Assembly (NCBI RefSeq): GCF_030913635.1
Contig: NZ_CP133188.1
Location: 3,162,001 to 3,226,000 of the forward strand
Direction: 5' to 3'
Source of the DNA: Sedimentibacter sp. MB35-C1
GTDB taxonomy: Bacteria > Bacillota > Clostridia > Tissierellales > Sedimentibacteraceae
DNA: 64,000 nucleotides
This document shows positions 1 through 7,383 of this stretch, piece after piece. The stretch's first letter is position 1; every line of letters starts with the position of its first letter. Under the pieces are notes generated by a model. The model worked only from the letters and a program-made list of their open reading frames with translations. It made no database searches and was not told where the DNA came from. The position numbers were made by a program, and so were the translations under genes.

Positions 1-1021
1 TTTCTTTGTATTTGGTCAATAATACGTATGCTATTATTCCAGTTGCTACGGATATACACAAACTAATTTTTAGAATTGTTCTCATGTTGTTTTTTTCATT
101 GGCTCCATGATAAAAACTTATTAAGGGCTGTAAACCTTCCGCCATACCTAAAAATACTGACAAAATTATTAAAGCTATATATCCAACTATACCAAACGCT
201 GCAAATTGTAAAGATCCCATGTGCATTCCAATTGCAATATTAACGCATAAAGTCGTTATACCCAATGCAAACTCCATAGCAAATGATGGTATTCCTTTTA
301 ATAACATCTCTGATATGATTTTTAAATCAATTTTTACTTTTTTAAGATATAAGTTGCCTTTTTTGGATATAAAATGCGGTAGCATCATTATTATGCTAAA
401 TACAGGGCCTATGCCAGTAGCTAATGCCGCTCCACTAATTCCCATTTTTAAAGGCCCCATAAAATACCAATCTAAAAATACATTTAATAATGATCCAACA
501 ATCTGAGCAATCATTACAAGTTTCGGCTGTGAATCATTTCTCAGCCATGTGCACATAGCGTAGCTAAACATAAAAAAAGGGCTAAATGTAAAGAAACAAG
601 TCAAATATTCAACTACCAAAGTCATTATATCCGAAGTTGCCCCCAGCATTTTTGCAATAGGATGTATAAATATCAAGCTTACCATTGCTATTAGTGCAGT
701 CACTACAGCTAATAGTCTAACAGATATATTAAAAATATCTCTTGCTTCTTTATGTTCTCCTCTGCCATTTTTGTTAGAAATCAGCACACCTGCTCCTACT
801 GATATAAGCATACTTAAAGCAAGCAATATTTCTACAACAGGTACACCTACGGTTACCGCAGCAAGTGACTCTCTCCCAAGCATTCTTGCCACGAAAAGTC
901 CGTCAACTACAATATATAGCGAGTTAAATATAAGACCTGCTATTCCGGGAACAATATAGGACAATAATTTCCTAAACAAATTTTTTGATTGATTCTTAAT
1001 TGCAGCTTCATTATTTTTCAT
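1..1021 (-). CDS. MATE family multidrug efflux transporter, partial (C-terminus beyond window)
   Basis: The minus strand reads from an ATG at 1021 through the window edge without a stop, about 340 of the usual 440-460 residues. The start is MKNNEAAIKNQ and a GGAGGAAGT ribosome site precedes it. Early in the protein comes a helix with YIVVDGLFVARMLG, the conserved N-terminal region of MepA/DinF-like MATE pumps, followed by AVTVGVPVVEI and repeated hydrophobic helices. The WLRNDSQPKL and NVFLDWYF segments are typical of the family, which exports cationic drugs in exchange for Na+ or H+. Expression is probably controlled by the leader and terminator at 1056-1141. The substrate cannot be told from sequence. 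Confidence 0.9.
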   Translation of the reverse strand, partial: MKNNEAAIKNQSKNLFRKLLSYIVPGIAGLIFNSLYIVVDGLFVARMLGRESLAAVTVGVPVVEILLALSMLISVGAGVLISNKNGRGEHKEARDIFNISVRLLAVVTALIAMVSLIFIHPIAKMLGATSDIMTLVVEYLTCFFTFSPFFMFSYAMCTWLRNDSQPKLVMIAQIVGSLLNVFLDWYFMGPLKMGISGAALATGIGPVFSIIMMLPHFISKKGNLYLKKVKIDLKIISEMLLKGIPSFAMEFALGITTLCVNIAIGMHMGSLQFAAFGIVGYIALIILSVFLGMAEGLQPLISFYHGANEKNNMRTILKISLCISVATGIIAYVLLTKYKE

Positions 1022-1055
1022 ACTTCCTCCACATCTTAAAATGCATATAAAAAAA

Positions 1056-1141
1056 GGTAGACCTGATGCAACCTCAGGCCTACCGATGCAATTTTGTTTT
1101 ATCTCTTTAAAGAGGTATTATTCCCCGGCGAGAACAATACC
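1056..1141 (-). promoter_or_regulatory. Structured leader with intrinsic terminator upstream of MATE (attenuator or riboswitch)
   Basis: Two hairpins lie in the leader of the MATE transcript. The first (1114-1141) pairs GGTATT with AATACC, with an inner TTCTC/GGGAA stem. The second (1056-1084) is an 11-bp stem, GGTAGGCCTGA with TCAGGTCTACC, followed directly by a run of seven T residues on the transcript strand, so it is a textbook intrinsic terminator. A terminator between promoter and start codon implies conditional readthrough. I could not match it to a known riboswitch class. Confidence 0.6.
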
Positions 1142-1170
1142 ATGAAATCTATTCATTTTATATTTGCCAT

Positions 1171-1199
1171 ATAATATCAAAATAAAACATCTTTGTCAA
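1171..1199 (-). promoter_or_regulatory. Sigma-A promoter for the partial MATE gene
   Basis: On the minus strand the -35 is TTGACA (1194-1199), followed by a 17-bp spacer and a -10 of TATTAT (1171-1176). The predicted start near 1163 gives a leader of about 140 nt before the ATG. Confidence 0.75.
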
Positions 1200-1399
1200 G
1201 ATATTTACAATGATTTTATTATTTGTGATATCTGTTTTTTCTAATTTTGTTTTACCATTTTTATTCAAGGTATTCCTCCAAGCAAATGCCTTGCTTGAAT
1301 ATTTCCTTGGCAGCTTACTCACCATCATACGCACATGTAGAAATATAGATCTGTTTGAGCATTATAAAAAGATTTTTATTATATAACGCACAAAACAAA

Positions 1400-1439
1400 A
1401 TCAGCCTCTTGATTTTTAAACTGATGTCAAGTGGCTGAT
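1400..1439 (-). terminator. Terminator after the GNAT gene
   Basis: An imperfect hairpin (ATCAGCC with GGCTGAT, inner CTTGA/TCAAG) is followed on the minus strand by TTTTGTTTTG. The rest of the stretch 1200-1450 holds only a small 7-bp dyad at 1279-1297. Confidence 0.55.
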
Positions 1440-1453
1440 ATATATATTGTAGT

Positions 1454-1948
1454 TTACAATGTTCGGGTAGTTTCTTTTGTTTTCAGTCTATACAACTTTT
1501 GAATGCCTGTCGGGGTAGTGTACGGATTGAAATATTCTATAAATTCCCAAGAGAAGTGTTCATAAAAATTATCAATATGGGTATAGAGATATATTTCTTT
1601 CAAATGTAATTCTTGTATTTTTTCAGGTACGGATTTCAAAAGATAACTACCAATTCCTTGTCCTCGGAATTTTTCATCAACAAATACATCAGTAAGCCAA
1701 GGGTAAATATCAGGTCGTGATTTGCAATCGCTCATTAGAATCTGGTACATTCCGGCCGGTTCACCGTCAACCAACGCAAGAAAAGTTTGAGGAATTTGAT
1801 CTTTTGATATGGCGTTTCTACAAAAAGAATATATTTCCTCCTTCGAATATCCTTCTATCGTACCCCACCAGTTATAAATCCAATTTGTAATAGTGTCGAT
1901 ATATGATGTATCGCCATGACATACTTTTATAATTTCCTTTTTCATCAT
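1454..1948 (-). CDS. GNAT family N-acetyltransferase
   Basis: This 164-residue protein transfers an acetyl group from acetyl-CoA to an unknown amine. The acetyl-CoA loop is visible as RGQGIGSYLL (about residues 94-103, the Q/R-x-x-G-x-G motif A), after DVFVDEKFRG on strand beta-4. The start has GGAGGTG five bases before the first of two adjacent ATG codons. The gene lies just downstream of the merR-type regulator and has its own MerR-type promoter inside the end of that gene, so it is probably co-regulated with the MATE pump at 2861. A role in resistance is inferred from that context only. Confidence 0.85.
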   Translation of the reverse strand: MMKKEIIKVCHGDTSYIDTITNWIYNWWGTIEGYSKEEIYSFCRNAISKDQIPQTFLALVDGEPAGMYQILMSDCKSRPDIYPWLTDVFVDEKFRGQGIGSYLLKSVPEKIQELHLKEIYLYTHIDNFYEHFSWEFIEYFNPYTTPTGIQKLYRLKTKETTRTL

Positions 1949-1965
1949 TTCACCTCCACTAAGGC

Positions 1966-1996
1966 ATTATATACTATGCCATAATGGCAGAGTCAA
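1966..1996 (-). promoter_or_regulatory. MerR-type promoter and operator for the GNAT gene
   Basis: On the minus strand this is TTGACT (-35, 1991-1996), a 19-bp spacer and TATAAT (-10, 1966-1971). The long 19-bp spacer is the hallmark of promoters that MerR proteins activate by untwisting DNA. The operator, TTGACTCTGCCATTATGG, is identical to the one at 2781-2798. The -35 and operator lie within the last codons of the merR-type gene (DSAIMA then stop). Confidence 0.75.
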
Positions 1997-2762
1997 GTAG
2001 TAAGGTGCGTTTCTGCACCTCAACCAATCCCGACTGAGGTTCCAATTTTAAGTCAAACAGTTCCTTGATAATGAGAGTGTCTGTGATTTCTTGCTCCAAA
2101 ATAGAGGTTAAGTCGGTATCCTTCATCACTTTGCATAAAAATTCCCCCTCGTTAATTATCACAAGGTTTTCCACACTCTCTATAAAATATGGGATTTCGA
2201 CAAAAACCTTTTTAATAATTTCTTGCTCCTGCATTAAGAATAACACACCTTGATTGAAGGTGTCGGGGATACAAAGCTCACTGCATTGCTTAAATATTTT
2301 AGAATACTTACCACTGATTTCTCTATAATCGGTAATATCACCATTCCAATCTACAGTTAAAAAATATCGTTTGGGGATATGCTGTGTAAATTCCTCTTTG
2401 TAATTTTTCACTTTGTTTGTTCTATCAATATGCTTTGACATGTTATCTAAAAATGCAACCGAATTTTTTAATTTTTCAACTTTCTCTTTCACAATCTTTT
2501 CCCCGTCAGCAAATAGTTTTCCAATATCCACACAGCCATCTTCGGTTAAATATTCTCTAAAGTTTTTAAGTGGTATCCCTAAATCCAGGCACACCATAAT
2601 CAAATCCACAATCACAAGCTGCTCCACACTGTAGTAGCGATAGCCTGTTTCCTCGTTGATGTAGATGGGAGGAAGTATTCCAAGCTTGCCATAGTATCGC
2701 AAGGATTTCACACTGACATCCTTGATTTTACTGACTTCTCCGATCGATAAATATTTTTTCAT
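1974..2762 (-). CDS. MerR family transcriptional activator
   Basis: The N-terminus has the MerR winged helix: YLSIGEVSKI, then LRYYGKLGILPP and the GYRYYSVEQL wing. A coiled-coil dimerisation helix follows (residues about 75-120), then a C-terminal region of about 140 residues, as in BmrR/TipA-type multidrug sensors. Total length is 262 residues. The start is ATG at 2762, with AGGAGG ten bases upstream; a GTG 12 bases earlier overlaps the ribosome site and is unlikely. It is divergent from the MATE gene at 2861. Two copies of its probable operator flank it, one in the intergenic region and one in its own 3' end. The ligand is probably a drug exported or modified by the flanking genes. Confidence 0.88.
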   Translation of the reverse strand: MKKYLSIGEVSKIKDVSVKSLRYYGKLGILPPIYINEETGYRYYSVEQLVIVDLIMVCLDLGIPLKNFREYLTEDGCVDIGKLFADGEKIVKEKVEKLKNSVAFLDNMSKHIDRTNKVKNYKEEFTQHIPKRYFLTVDWNGDITDYREISGKYSKIFKQCSELCIPDTFNQGVLFLMQEQEIIKKVFVEIPYFIESVENLVIINEGEFLCKVMKDTDLTSILEQEITDTLIIKELFDLKLEPQSGLVEVQKRTLLLDSAIMA

Positions 2763-2780
2763 AAAAGCGTACACCTCCTA

Positions 2781-2811
2781 TTGACTCTGCCATTATGGTA
2801 CAGTTTATACT
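2781..2811 (+). promoter_or_regulatory. MerR-type promoter for the MATE gene
   Basis: TTGACT (2781-2786), a 19-bp spacer, then TATACT (2806-2811). The spacer contains CCATTATGG, a 9-bp palindrome that is likely the centre of the MerR operator. The 18-bp block 2781-2798 recurs perfectly in inverted orientation at 1979-1996. Confidence 0.78.
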
Positions 2812-2860
2812 TTGCAGTATAACATAAGATTATTTTTTATTCCATAGGAGGTTTTTGCAT

Positions 2861-4153
2861 TTGAAAAATAAACAGTTTTATCAGTTTGTCATACCGTCCA
2901 TCGGCGCAATGCTTGTCACGGGCTTGTATTTCGTGGTGGATGGTATCTTTGTGGGCAGAGGAGTTGGAACCGAGGCACTTGCCGCTATTAACATCGCTGT
3001 TCCGTTTATCTCAATTTTAACATCTGTCAGTATGATGATTACCATGGGCGGAGCAACCATCACTTCCATTCATTTTGGCAGAGGGGAAAATGAAGAAGCT
3101 AACAGGAGCTTTCGTTTAAGCCTTGTGATGGTCTTAATTTTCTCTCTTATTATGACCATTGTTAGCTTTTTCTTTTCTAAAAATCTTGCAAGATTGCTTG
3201 GTGCAAGTGATTTGCTTTTGGAGGGGGCTGCCAATTATATTAAGTATTTTGTACTATTTGGCATTTTCTTTTGTAGTTCCAATACCTTGTCGGCTTTTGT
3301 AAGAAATGACAGCAATCCTCGTCTTGCTTTTTGGGGTATGATTATCGGTGCTGTCAGCAATGTATTTTTAGATTGGCTCTTTATCTTCCCACTGAAAATG
3401 GGACTTGTGGGAGCTGCCATTGCCTCGGGACTTGGTCAAGTGCTTGCCTGTCTTGTATTGTCCACACATTTTATACACAAAAAAAACAACCTTACCATTG
3501 GAATGCCCCAATTTTCTATGCAAATCATTGGTCAAATCATAAAAACGGGAACGCCCGAATTTATCACACAAATGAGCCAACCTGTCATTATATTGTGCTA
3601 TAACTTTATTGTGTTAGATATATTTGGTGAAATAGGAGTTTCTGCATTTTCTGTGATTTCCTATATTTTGGTTGTGGTCATCGGTGTATTTACAGGTCTT
3701 GCACAGGGTATCCAACCTCTTTTAAGCCGTAGCTTTGGTGAGAAAGACAGCGAAAGCGAAAAGTTCTTTTTCTGTAAGGGGTTAAGACTGAACATATTCC
3801 TCGCAACAGTTATCTACGGAATCATGCTTTTATTCGGCAAGGGAATTATCTCTATCTTTAATAGTGACAGTCAGCTTATTTCTTTAGGCTATGATTGTAT
3901 TAAGGTATACGGCATTTGCTTCTTGTTTGCAGCATGCAATATTGTTTATACGGTTTATTACCTTGCAACCAAAAGGACAAGGCAAGCCCTTATTATTTCA
4001 GTGCTGAGAAGTTTTGTGGCAAACATTGCTTTCATTTTCCTCATTCCTGCACTCTTTGGAGTAAACACAATTTGGGCAGGTATGATTGTGGCAGAGCTTG
4101 TGGTACTATTTGTCGCAATGATAATCAGTCGCTTACAAAGGAGGGTGGCCTAA
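2861..4153 (+). CDS. MATE family multidrug efflux transporter
   Basis: A complete pump of 430 residues with twelve predicted membrane helices. It begins MKNKQFYQFVIPSIGAM and carries YFVVDGIFVGRGVG and AAINIAVPFISI, the same family signature as the partial pump at the window start, but clearly diverged. The repeat in the second half (ISYILVVVIGVFTGLAQGIQ) matches the two-bundle MATE fold. The chosen start is TTG at 2861, nine bases after AGGAGG; a TTG at 2855 is too close. It should export cationic drugs using an ion gradient. The 19-bp-spacer promoter and the divergent MerR gene make it an inducible pump. Confidence 0.92.
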   Translation: MKNKQFYQFVIPSIGAMLVTGLYFVVDGIFVGRGVGTEALAAINIAVPFISILTSVSMMITMGGATITSIHFGRGENEEANRSFRLSLVMVLIFSLIMTIVSFFFSKNLARLLGASDLLLEGAANYIKYFVLFGIFFCSSNTLSAFVRNDSNPRLAFWGMIIGAVSNVFLDWLFIFPLKMGLVGAAIASGLGQVLACLVLSTHFIHKKNNLTIGMPQFSMQIIGQIIKTGTPEFITQMSQPVIILCYNFIVLDIFGEIGVSAFSVISYILVVVIGVFTGLAQGIQPLLSRSFGEKDSESEKFFFCKGLRLNIFLATVIYGIMLLFGKGIISIFNSDSQLISLGYDCIKVYGICFLFAACNIVYTVYYLATKRTRQALIISVLRSFVANIAFIFLIPALFGVNTIWAGMIVAELVVLFVAMIISRLQRRVA

Positions 4154-4163
4154 AGATGGTGGA

Positions 4164-4336
4164 GATCCCTTTATTGTTGTCCAAATATATGTAATATCAC
4201 TGCACCATACGGCAATTTTAAACTGCTTATCATATTGTTTTGCCATAATGAGTTCCTCCTTCTCTACGATACTTTCATTGTATCATACTTAATGTTTTTA
4301 TTTAGGATTTTCTCATTTTGACTTGTACTTTTTATA
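4164..4336 (-). mobile_element. IS3-family insertion sequence, internal deletion remnant A
   Basis: On the minus strand the first 97 bp (4336-4240) are the upstream end of an IS with promoter-like sequence and an AGGAGG before ATG 4246. The reading frame starts MAKQYDKQFK (OrfA start) and runs directly into VWCSDITYIWT, which resembles the first DDE aspartate region of IS3-family OrfB. The middle of the element is missing. The same 97 bp recur at 5802-5898. The 3' end of the MATE gene lies immediately beyond. Confidence 0.7.
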
Positions 4337-4428
4337 TTCTAACACCAAGGATTGTTTTTTAACAATCGGCTTCGTTGTAAAACGAGAAACAAGGAGTAAG
4401 ACTATGAACCAAGTAATAAGGAGTAATT

Positions 4429-4470
4429 AAAAAGAGTACTTTTATGCTTTTGCATCAGGTACTCTTTTTT
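4429..4470. terminator. Bidirectional terminator
   Basis: AAAAAGAGTAC pairs with GTACTCTTTTTT around a 19-nt loop, with A and T runs on both sides. It serves the minus-strand lipoprotein gene and could also stop plus-strand readthrough. Confidence 0.7.
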
Positions 4471-4507
4471 CTTTCGAAGAATTATAGTATAAGGTTTAGT
4501 TTGTAGT

Positions 4508-5533
4508 TTACAAGCTCCACAATTTATTTCCCTTTAGGTCTACAACTATTAAAAATGATTTGTTTTCTACAACAAATATATTAACTATAAAAATTTTGTC
4601 ATTTATAACATATAATATATCTTGTTTTTCTTGACGAAAATTTAAATAAGGTATGCTGCATATCTCAAGTAAATCACTTCCATCATGATTCATTTTAAAA
4701 ACGTTCAAGTTATTAGATTCTTTAGTTGAAAAGATAATTCCATTATTAGTAACATATAAACTCCTTATTTCTAATCCTTTATCATCTAGATAAATTATGT
4801 TATTTTGAAAGTTATTTACATCAAATTTATATATTTTATTCATATCAACACTATAAACATTACCATCAATTTCTTGTAGTTGTGAACCAATTATTGGTAC
4901 TTCTTTTATTTCTTTGGAACTTATGTCATACATAAACTTAGTGTAATTCATTCTATAATATATTTTATCTTCACATATAACAAAATCCCCCATTATATAT
5001 CCAGAATTTTCGTTGTCAAGTATGGTGATCTCCATGCTATCGATGTTTATACTCATTAAGTATCCTAGTGAGAATCCAGCATCAGGCTCAACATCGCCTT
5101 TATCGCCTATTGCATAGATATTATCTTCATATATAATAAAATTCCATATACTAATATTGTCAACTTCTTCGTCTATGAGTACTTTGTAGCCTGTGCCATC
5201 AGTATTTATGCAAGAAAAGGCAGAACTTGAATTATTATTCAAACGTTCAGTAAAGTATATTACTCCGTTATAATAAAATATTTTTATAAAACTGTTGTTG
5301 GCAATAATTTGGTTACCACTTCCATTTTCATTAATTTTATACAACTTACATCCATCATTATAATTAATATAGTACACAAACTGACCATCAGAAGTGAACA
5401 TACTTAGATTTGCAGCATTTGAACTTAAATTCATTTGATAAGTTTCAGTTTGAGGCATCTTTTCATCCACATCAGCACTACAACCTAAAAGCAATGATAC
5501 CAATATTATAATAGAAAACATAGTTTTGCTCAT
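4508..5533 (-). CDS. Lipoprotein with DUF5050-like beta-propeller repeats
   Basis: The start is MSKTMFSIIILVSLLLGCSA, a type II signal peptide with lipobox LLLGC, so the mature protein is tethered outside the membrane. The remaining 320 residues contain repeated segments such as GQFVYYINY, GVIYFTERL and NGIIFSTKE alternating with DGSG/DGTG turns, as in DUF5050 beta-propellers. ATG 5533 has GGAGG eight bases upstream; an earlier in-frame ATG overlaps that site. No enzyme motif is visible. It sits alone between two IS remnants, so it may be cargo. Function unknown; ligand or cell-wall binding is a guess. Confidence 0.75.
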   Translation of the reverse strand: MSKTMFSIIILVSLLLGCSADVDEKMPQTETYQMNLSSNAANLSMFTSDGQFVYYINYNDGCKLYKINENGSGNQIIANNSFIKIFYYNGVIYFTERLNNNSSSAFSCINTDGTGYKVLIDEEVDNISIWNFIIYEDNIYAIGDKGDVEPDAGFSLGYLMSINIDSMEITILDNENSGYIMGDFVICEDKIYYRMNYTKFMYDISSKEIKEVPIIGSQLQEIDGNVYSVDMNKIYKFDVNNFQNNIIYLDDKGLEIRSLYVTNNGIIFSTKESNNLNVFKMNHDGSDLLEICSIPYLNFRQEKQDILYVINDKIFIVNIFVVENKSFLIVVDLKGNKLWSL

Positions 5534-5654
5534 TGTACATTCCTCCATTAGATAATAAGCCGACCGACAAGGGTTGGCTTATACTTACTTAATACTCAAT
5601 ACTTAGTAACTCATTTATATTGTTCATAAAGTTCAGCATTATTCTTTAATAGTA

Positions 5655-5898
5655 ATGAGAATTTATATACATCTTCTTGTGCAATTCCAAATCTTTATGT
5701 ATTCAAATACAAACTTGTAAGCCTGTTGGTAACCCTGAATTTTAAATCTATTTAGCCATTCTCGTTTAATTATGGCATAAAACGATTCAATGCAGGCATT
5801 ATTGCCATAATGAGTTCCTTCTTCTCTACGATACTTTCATTGTATCATACTTAATGTTTTTATTTAGGATTTTCTCATTTTGACTTGTACTTTTTATA
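5655..5898 (-). mobile_element. IS3-family insertion sequence, internal deletion remnant B
   Basis: The 97-bp upstream end (5898-5802) matches remnant A with one or two differences, then jumps at the shared bases TATGGCA straight into the C-terminal part of OrfB: YGNNACIESFYAIIKREWLN and IQGYQQAYKFVFEYIK, the terminal DDE glutamate region of IS3/IS150-type transposases. The deletion therefore differs from that in remnant A. Neither copy can encode a transposase. Confidence 0.75.
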
Positions 5899-5910
5899 CA
5901 CCACTTCAAG

Positions 5911-6690
5911 TTATTTAATAATTTTTAGATCTCTTAAATACCCAAGAACTAGTTCTTTTCTATAGTCAGCATCTGAGTTTTGGTGAATATCTAAATTACA
6001 TGCAAAAAACCAAGTGTCATTTGCTGTTTCTACATATCCAACATACCATCCAATCTGAGGGTTAATCCGCTGTACCCATCCTGTTTTCCCTCTAAGAGTA
6101 TACTCAGCATTCTTTTCTTCAATCATAAGATCTTTTAGAATCTTGTAATAATCCTCTTTGAAATTATACTCTTCAGTATAAACTTTTTTTAAAAAATCTA
6201 TCTGTTCTTTTGCGGATATTCTAATATCACCTTCAAGCCAAAAATTATCAGCTCTTATTCCTACCTTTTTATTACCGTAATCTATTTGATTTAAGTACTC
6301 TGAATACTTTTCAATGCCAACCTTTTTAGCTAACTCCTGATAGAACCATATACAGCTTGAGGGTAAAGCCGTTTTCAAGTTCTGGTCTTTATTCCATTCA
6401 GGAAGTCCCTTATCTTTACCATCCCATTTGATAATTTCATTTTCATCATTGATGATACCTTCTTGTAAAACTATTAACGTGTTTGGAATTTTAAATGTTG
6501 ATGCTGGCAAAAACCTTTGTTCTGATCTTTCTTCATTAATAATGAATTCTTTTCCGGCAATTAGAGAAGAAACAACAATTGTTGCATCTATATTATTATC
6601 ATCTATAAAATTTTGGGTCACCGTACTATTATTACACCCACTTAAATTTAGTAATAATAAAAACATTAATAAAAACTTTATTATCTTCAT
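5911..6690 (-). CDS. Class D beta-lactamase (OXA/CDD-like), lipoprotein
   Basis: The protein hydrolyses beta-lactams with an active-site serine and a carboxylated lysine. The motifs are in order: S64-T-F-K67, S112-C-I, Y138-G-N140, W150 and K201-T-G203. A signal peptide ends LLLNLSGC, with the lipid-attached cysteine at residue 19, so the enzyme is anchored on the outer face of the membrane, as expected in a Gram-positive. Its 259 residues fit the family. The closest type known to me is the clostridial CDD group. The 3' end lies 12 bp from IS remnant B, which suggests past mobility. No adjacent BlaR/BlaI genes are present. Confidence 0.92.
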   Translation of the reverse strand: MKIIKFLLMFLLLLNLSGCNNSTVTQNFIDDNNIDATIVVSSLIAGKEFIINEERSEQRFLPASTFKIPNTLIVLQEGIINDENEIIKWDGKDKGLPEWNKDQNLKTALPSSCIWFYQELAKKVGIEKYSEYLNQIDYGNKKVGIRADNFWLEGDIRISAKEQIDFLKKVYTEEYNFKEDYYKILKDLMIEEKNAEYTLRGKTGWVQRINPQIGWYVGYVETANDTWFFACNLDIHQNSDADYRKELVLGYLRDLKIIK

Positions 6691-6905
6691 TTGTAGCTCC
6701 TCACCCTTTTTTTCTTAATTTATATAATTATAACTATATTTTTAAAGAAATACTTGATATTTTGTACTGTTTTTAAGGATATGTGGAGATTAACATTACT
6801 AGTAAAATTTATCTATATAGCAACTCTTAGATGATCACATACAGTATTCAACTTTAAAAAATTCTTCTTACGCTTGATATATCCAATTTACGACAGCTTT
6901 TGCTT

Positions 6906-7200
6906 CTACATGCTTGAGCAAGGAAAAAGAAGATACACGCCCCCTATACAATCGTATAAAAACATTATACACCAAAATTTTACAATGCTCAAACGCTTAA
7001 TAACTAGCAATAATGAGACCAATTCAATTTGCCAGACAGTGTCTGTCTGGCAAATGTCATATTTTAAATAAAGTACCCTCATATTTTTCATATTTGATCT
7101 GGAAAACCCTCTTCCAAACTCTTTTATCAGTTCTTTAGACAACATGTTATAATCAATACCGATTTTTCCCTCAGAACTGCAATCCTGCATCTGAACTACA
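6906..7200 (-). pseudogene. Fragment of a DUF1016 (YhcG-type) nuclease-family gene
   Basis: The frame contains LSKELIKEFGRGFSRSNMKN then MRVLYLKYDICQT, a good match to the DUF1016 N-terminal domain (consensus EFGKGFS...N...MRxFY). After CQT the frame breaks: the expected SGKLNWSHY continues in the +1 frame. The break is at a 25-bp perfect palindrome (7029-7053), consistent with a 4-bp insertion. Nothing of the C-terminal nuclease domain is left. The 5' end fuses in frame to a tail-like scar at 7203-7258. The rest of 6691-6905 shows no gene. Confidence 0.6.
7029..7053. repeat. Perfect inverted repeat, 11-bp arms with 3-bp loop
   Basis: TTGCCAGACAG, then TGT, then CTGTCTGGCAA. It lies exactly at the frameshift in the DUF1016 remnant and was probably created by a short templated insertion. 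Confidence 0.85.
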
Positions 7201-7202
7201 CG

Positions 7203-7258
7203 CTCCACATGCCTTGTGTGGACAATAATAATGTTGTGTGAATTTGTGGTTCCTTGGC
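7203..7258 (-). repeat. RlmD-tail-like scar, copy 1
   Basis: The blocks CTCCACATG (7203-7211) and CCTTGGC (7252-7258) are 40 bp apart. On the minus strand it reads VHTRHVERVVQM, like the C-terminal catalytic-base motif of TrmA/RlmD methyltransferases, fused in frame to the DUF1016 fragment. Confidence 0.55.
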
Positions 7259-7304
7259 GAAGGAGTATCTTTTTGAGTATGATTTTTACTGTCTTGACAA
7301 CGAG

Positions 7305-7383
7305 TTTCTCACCAATTTTCCATCATTTTTTCCATACTCATTTCTTCAAAATTCACATCACTTGGCGGTACAAAAAGAGACTC
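7305..7383. repeat. Direct repeat of about 80 bp, left copy
   Basis: This covers the last 25 or so codons of the lipoprotein gene at 7309-8094 and a few bases beyond. A nearly identical copy (about three mismatches) lies at 21098-21176 in the same orientation. Confidence 0.85.

Noticed and set aside
1021-1163. A named riboswitch class (preQ1, fluoride, guanidine, THF) in the MATE leader
   Set aside because: The sequence and spacing of the two hairpins did not match the conserved bases of any class I could recall; only the terminator is certain.
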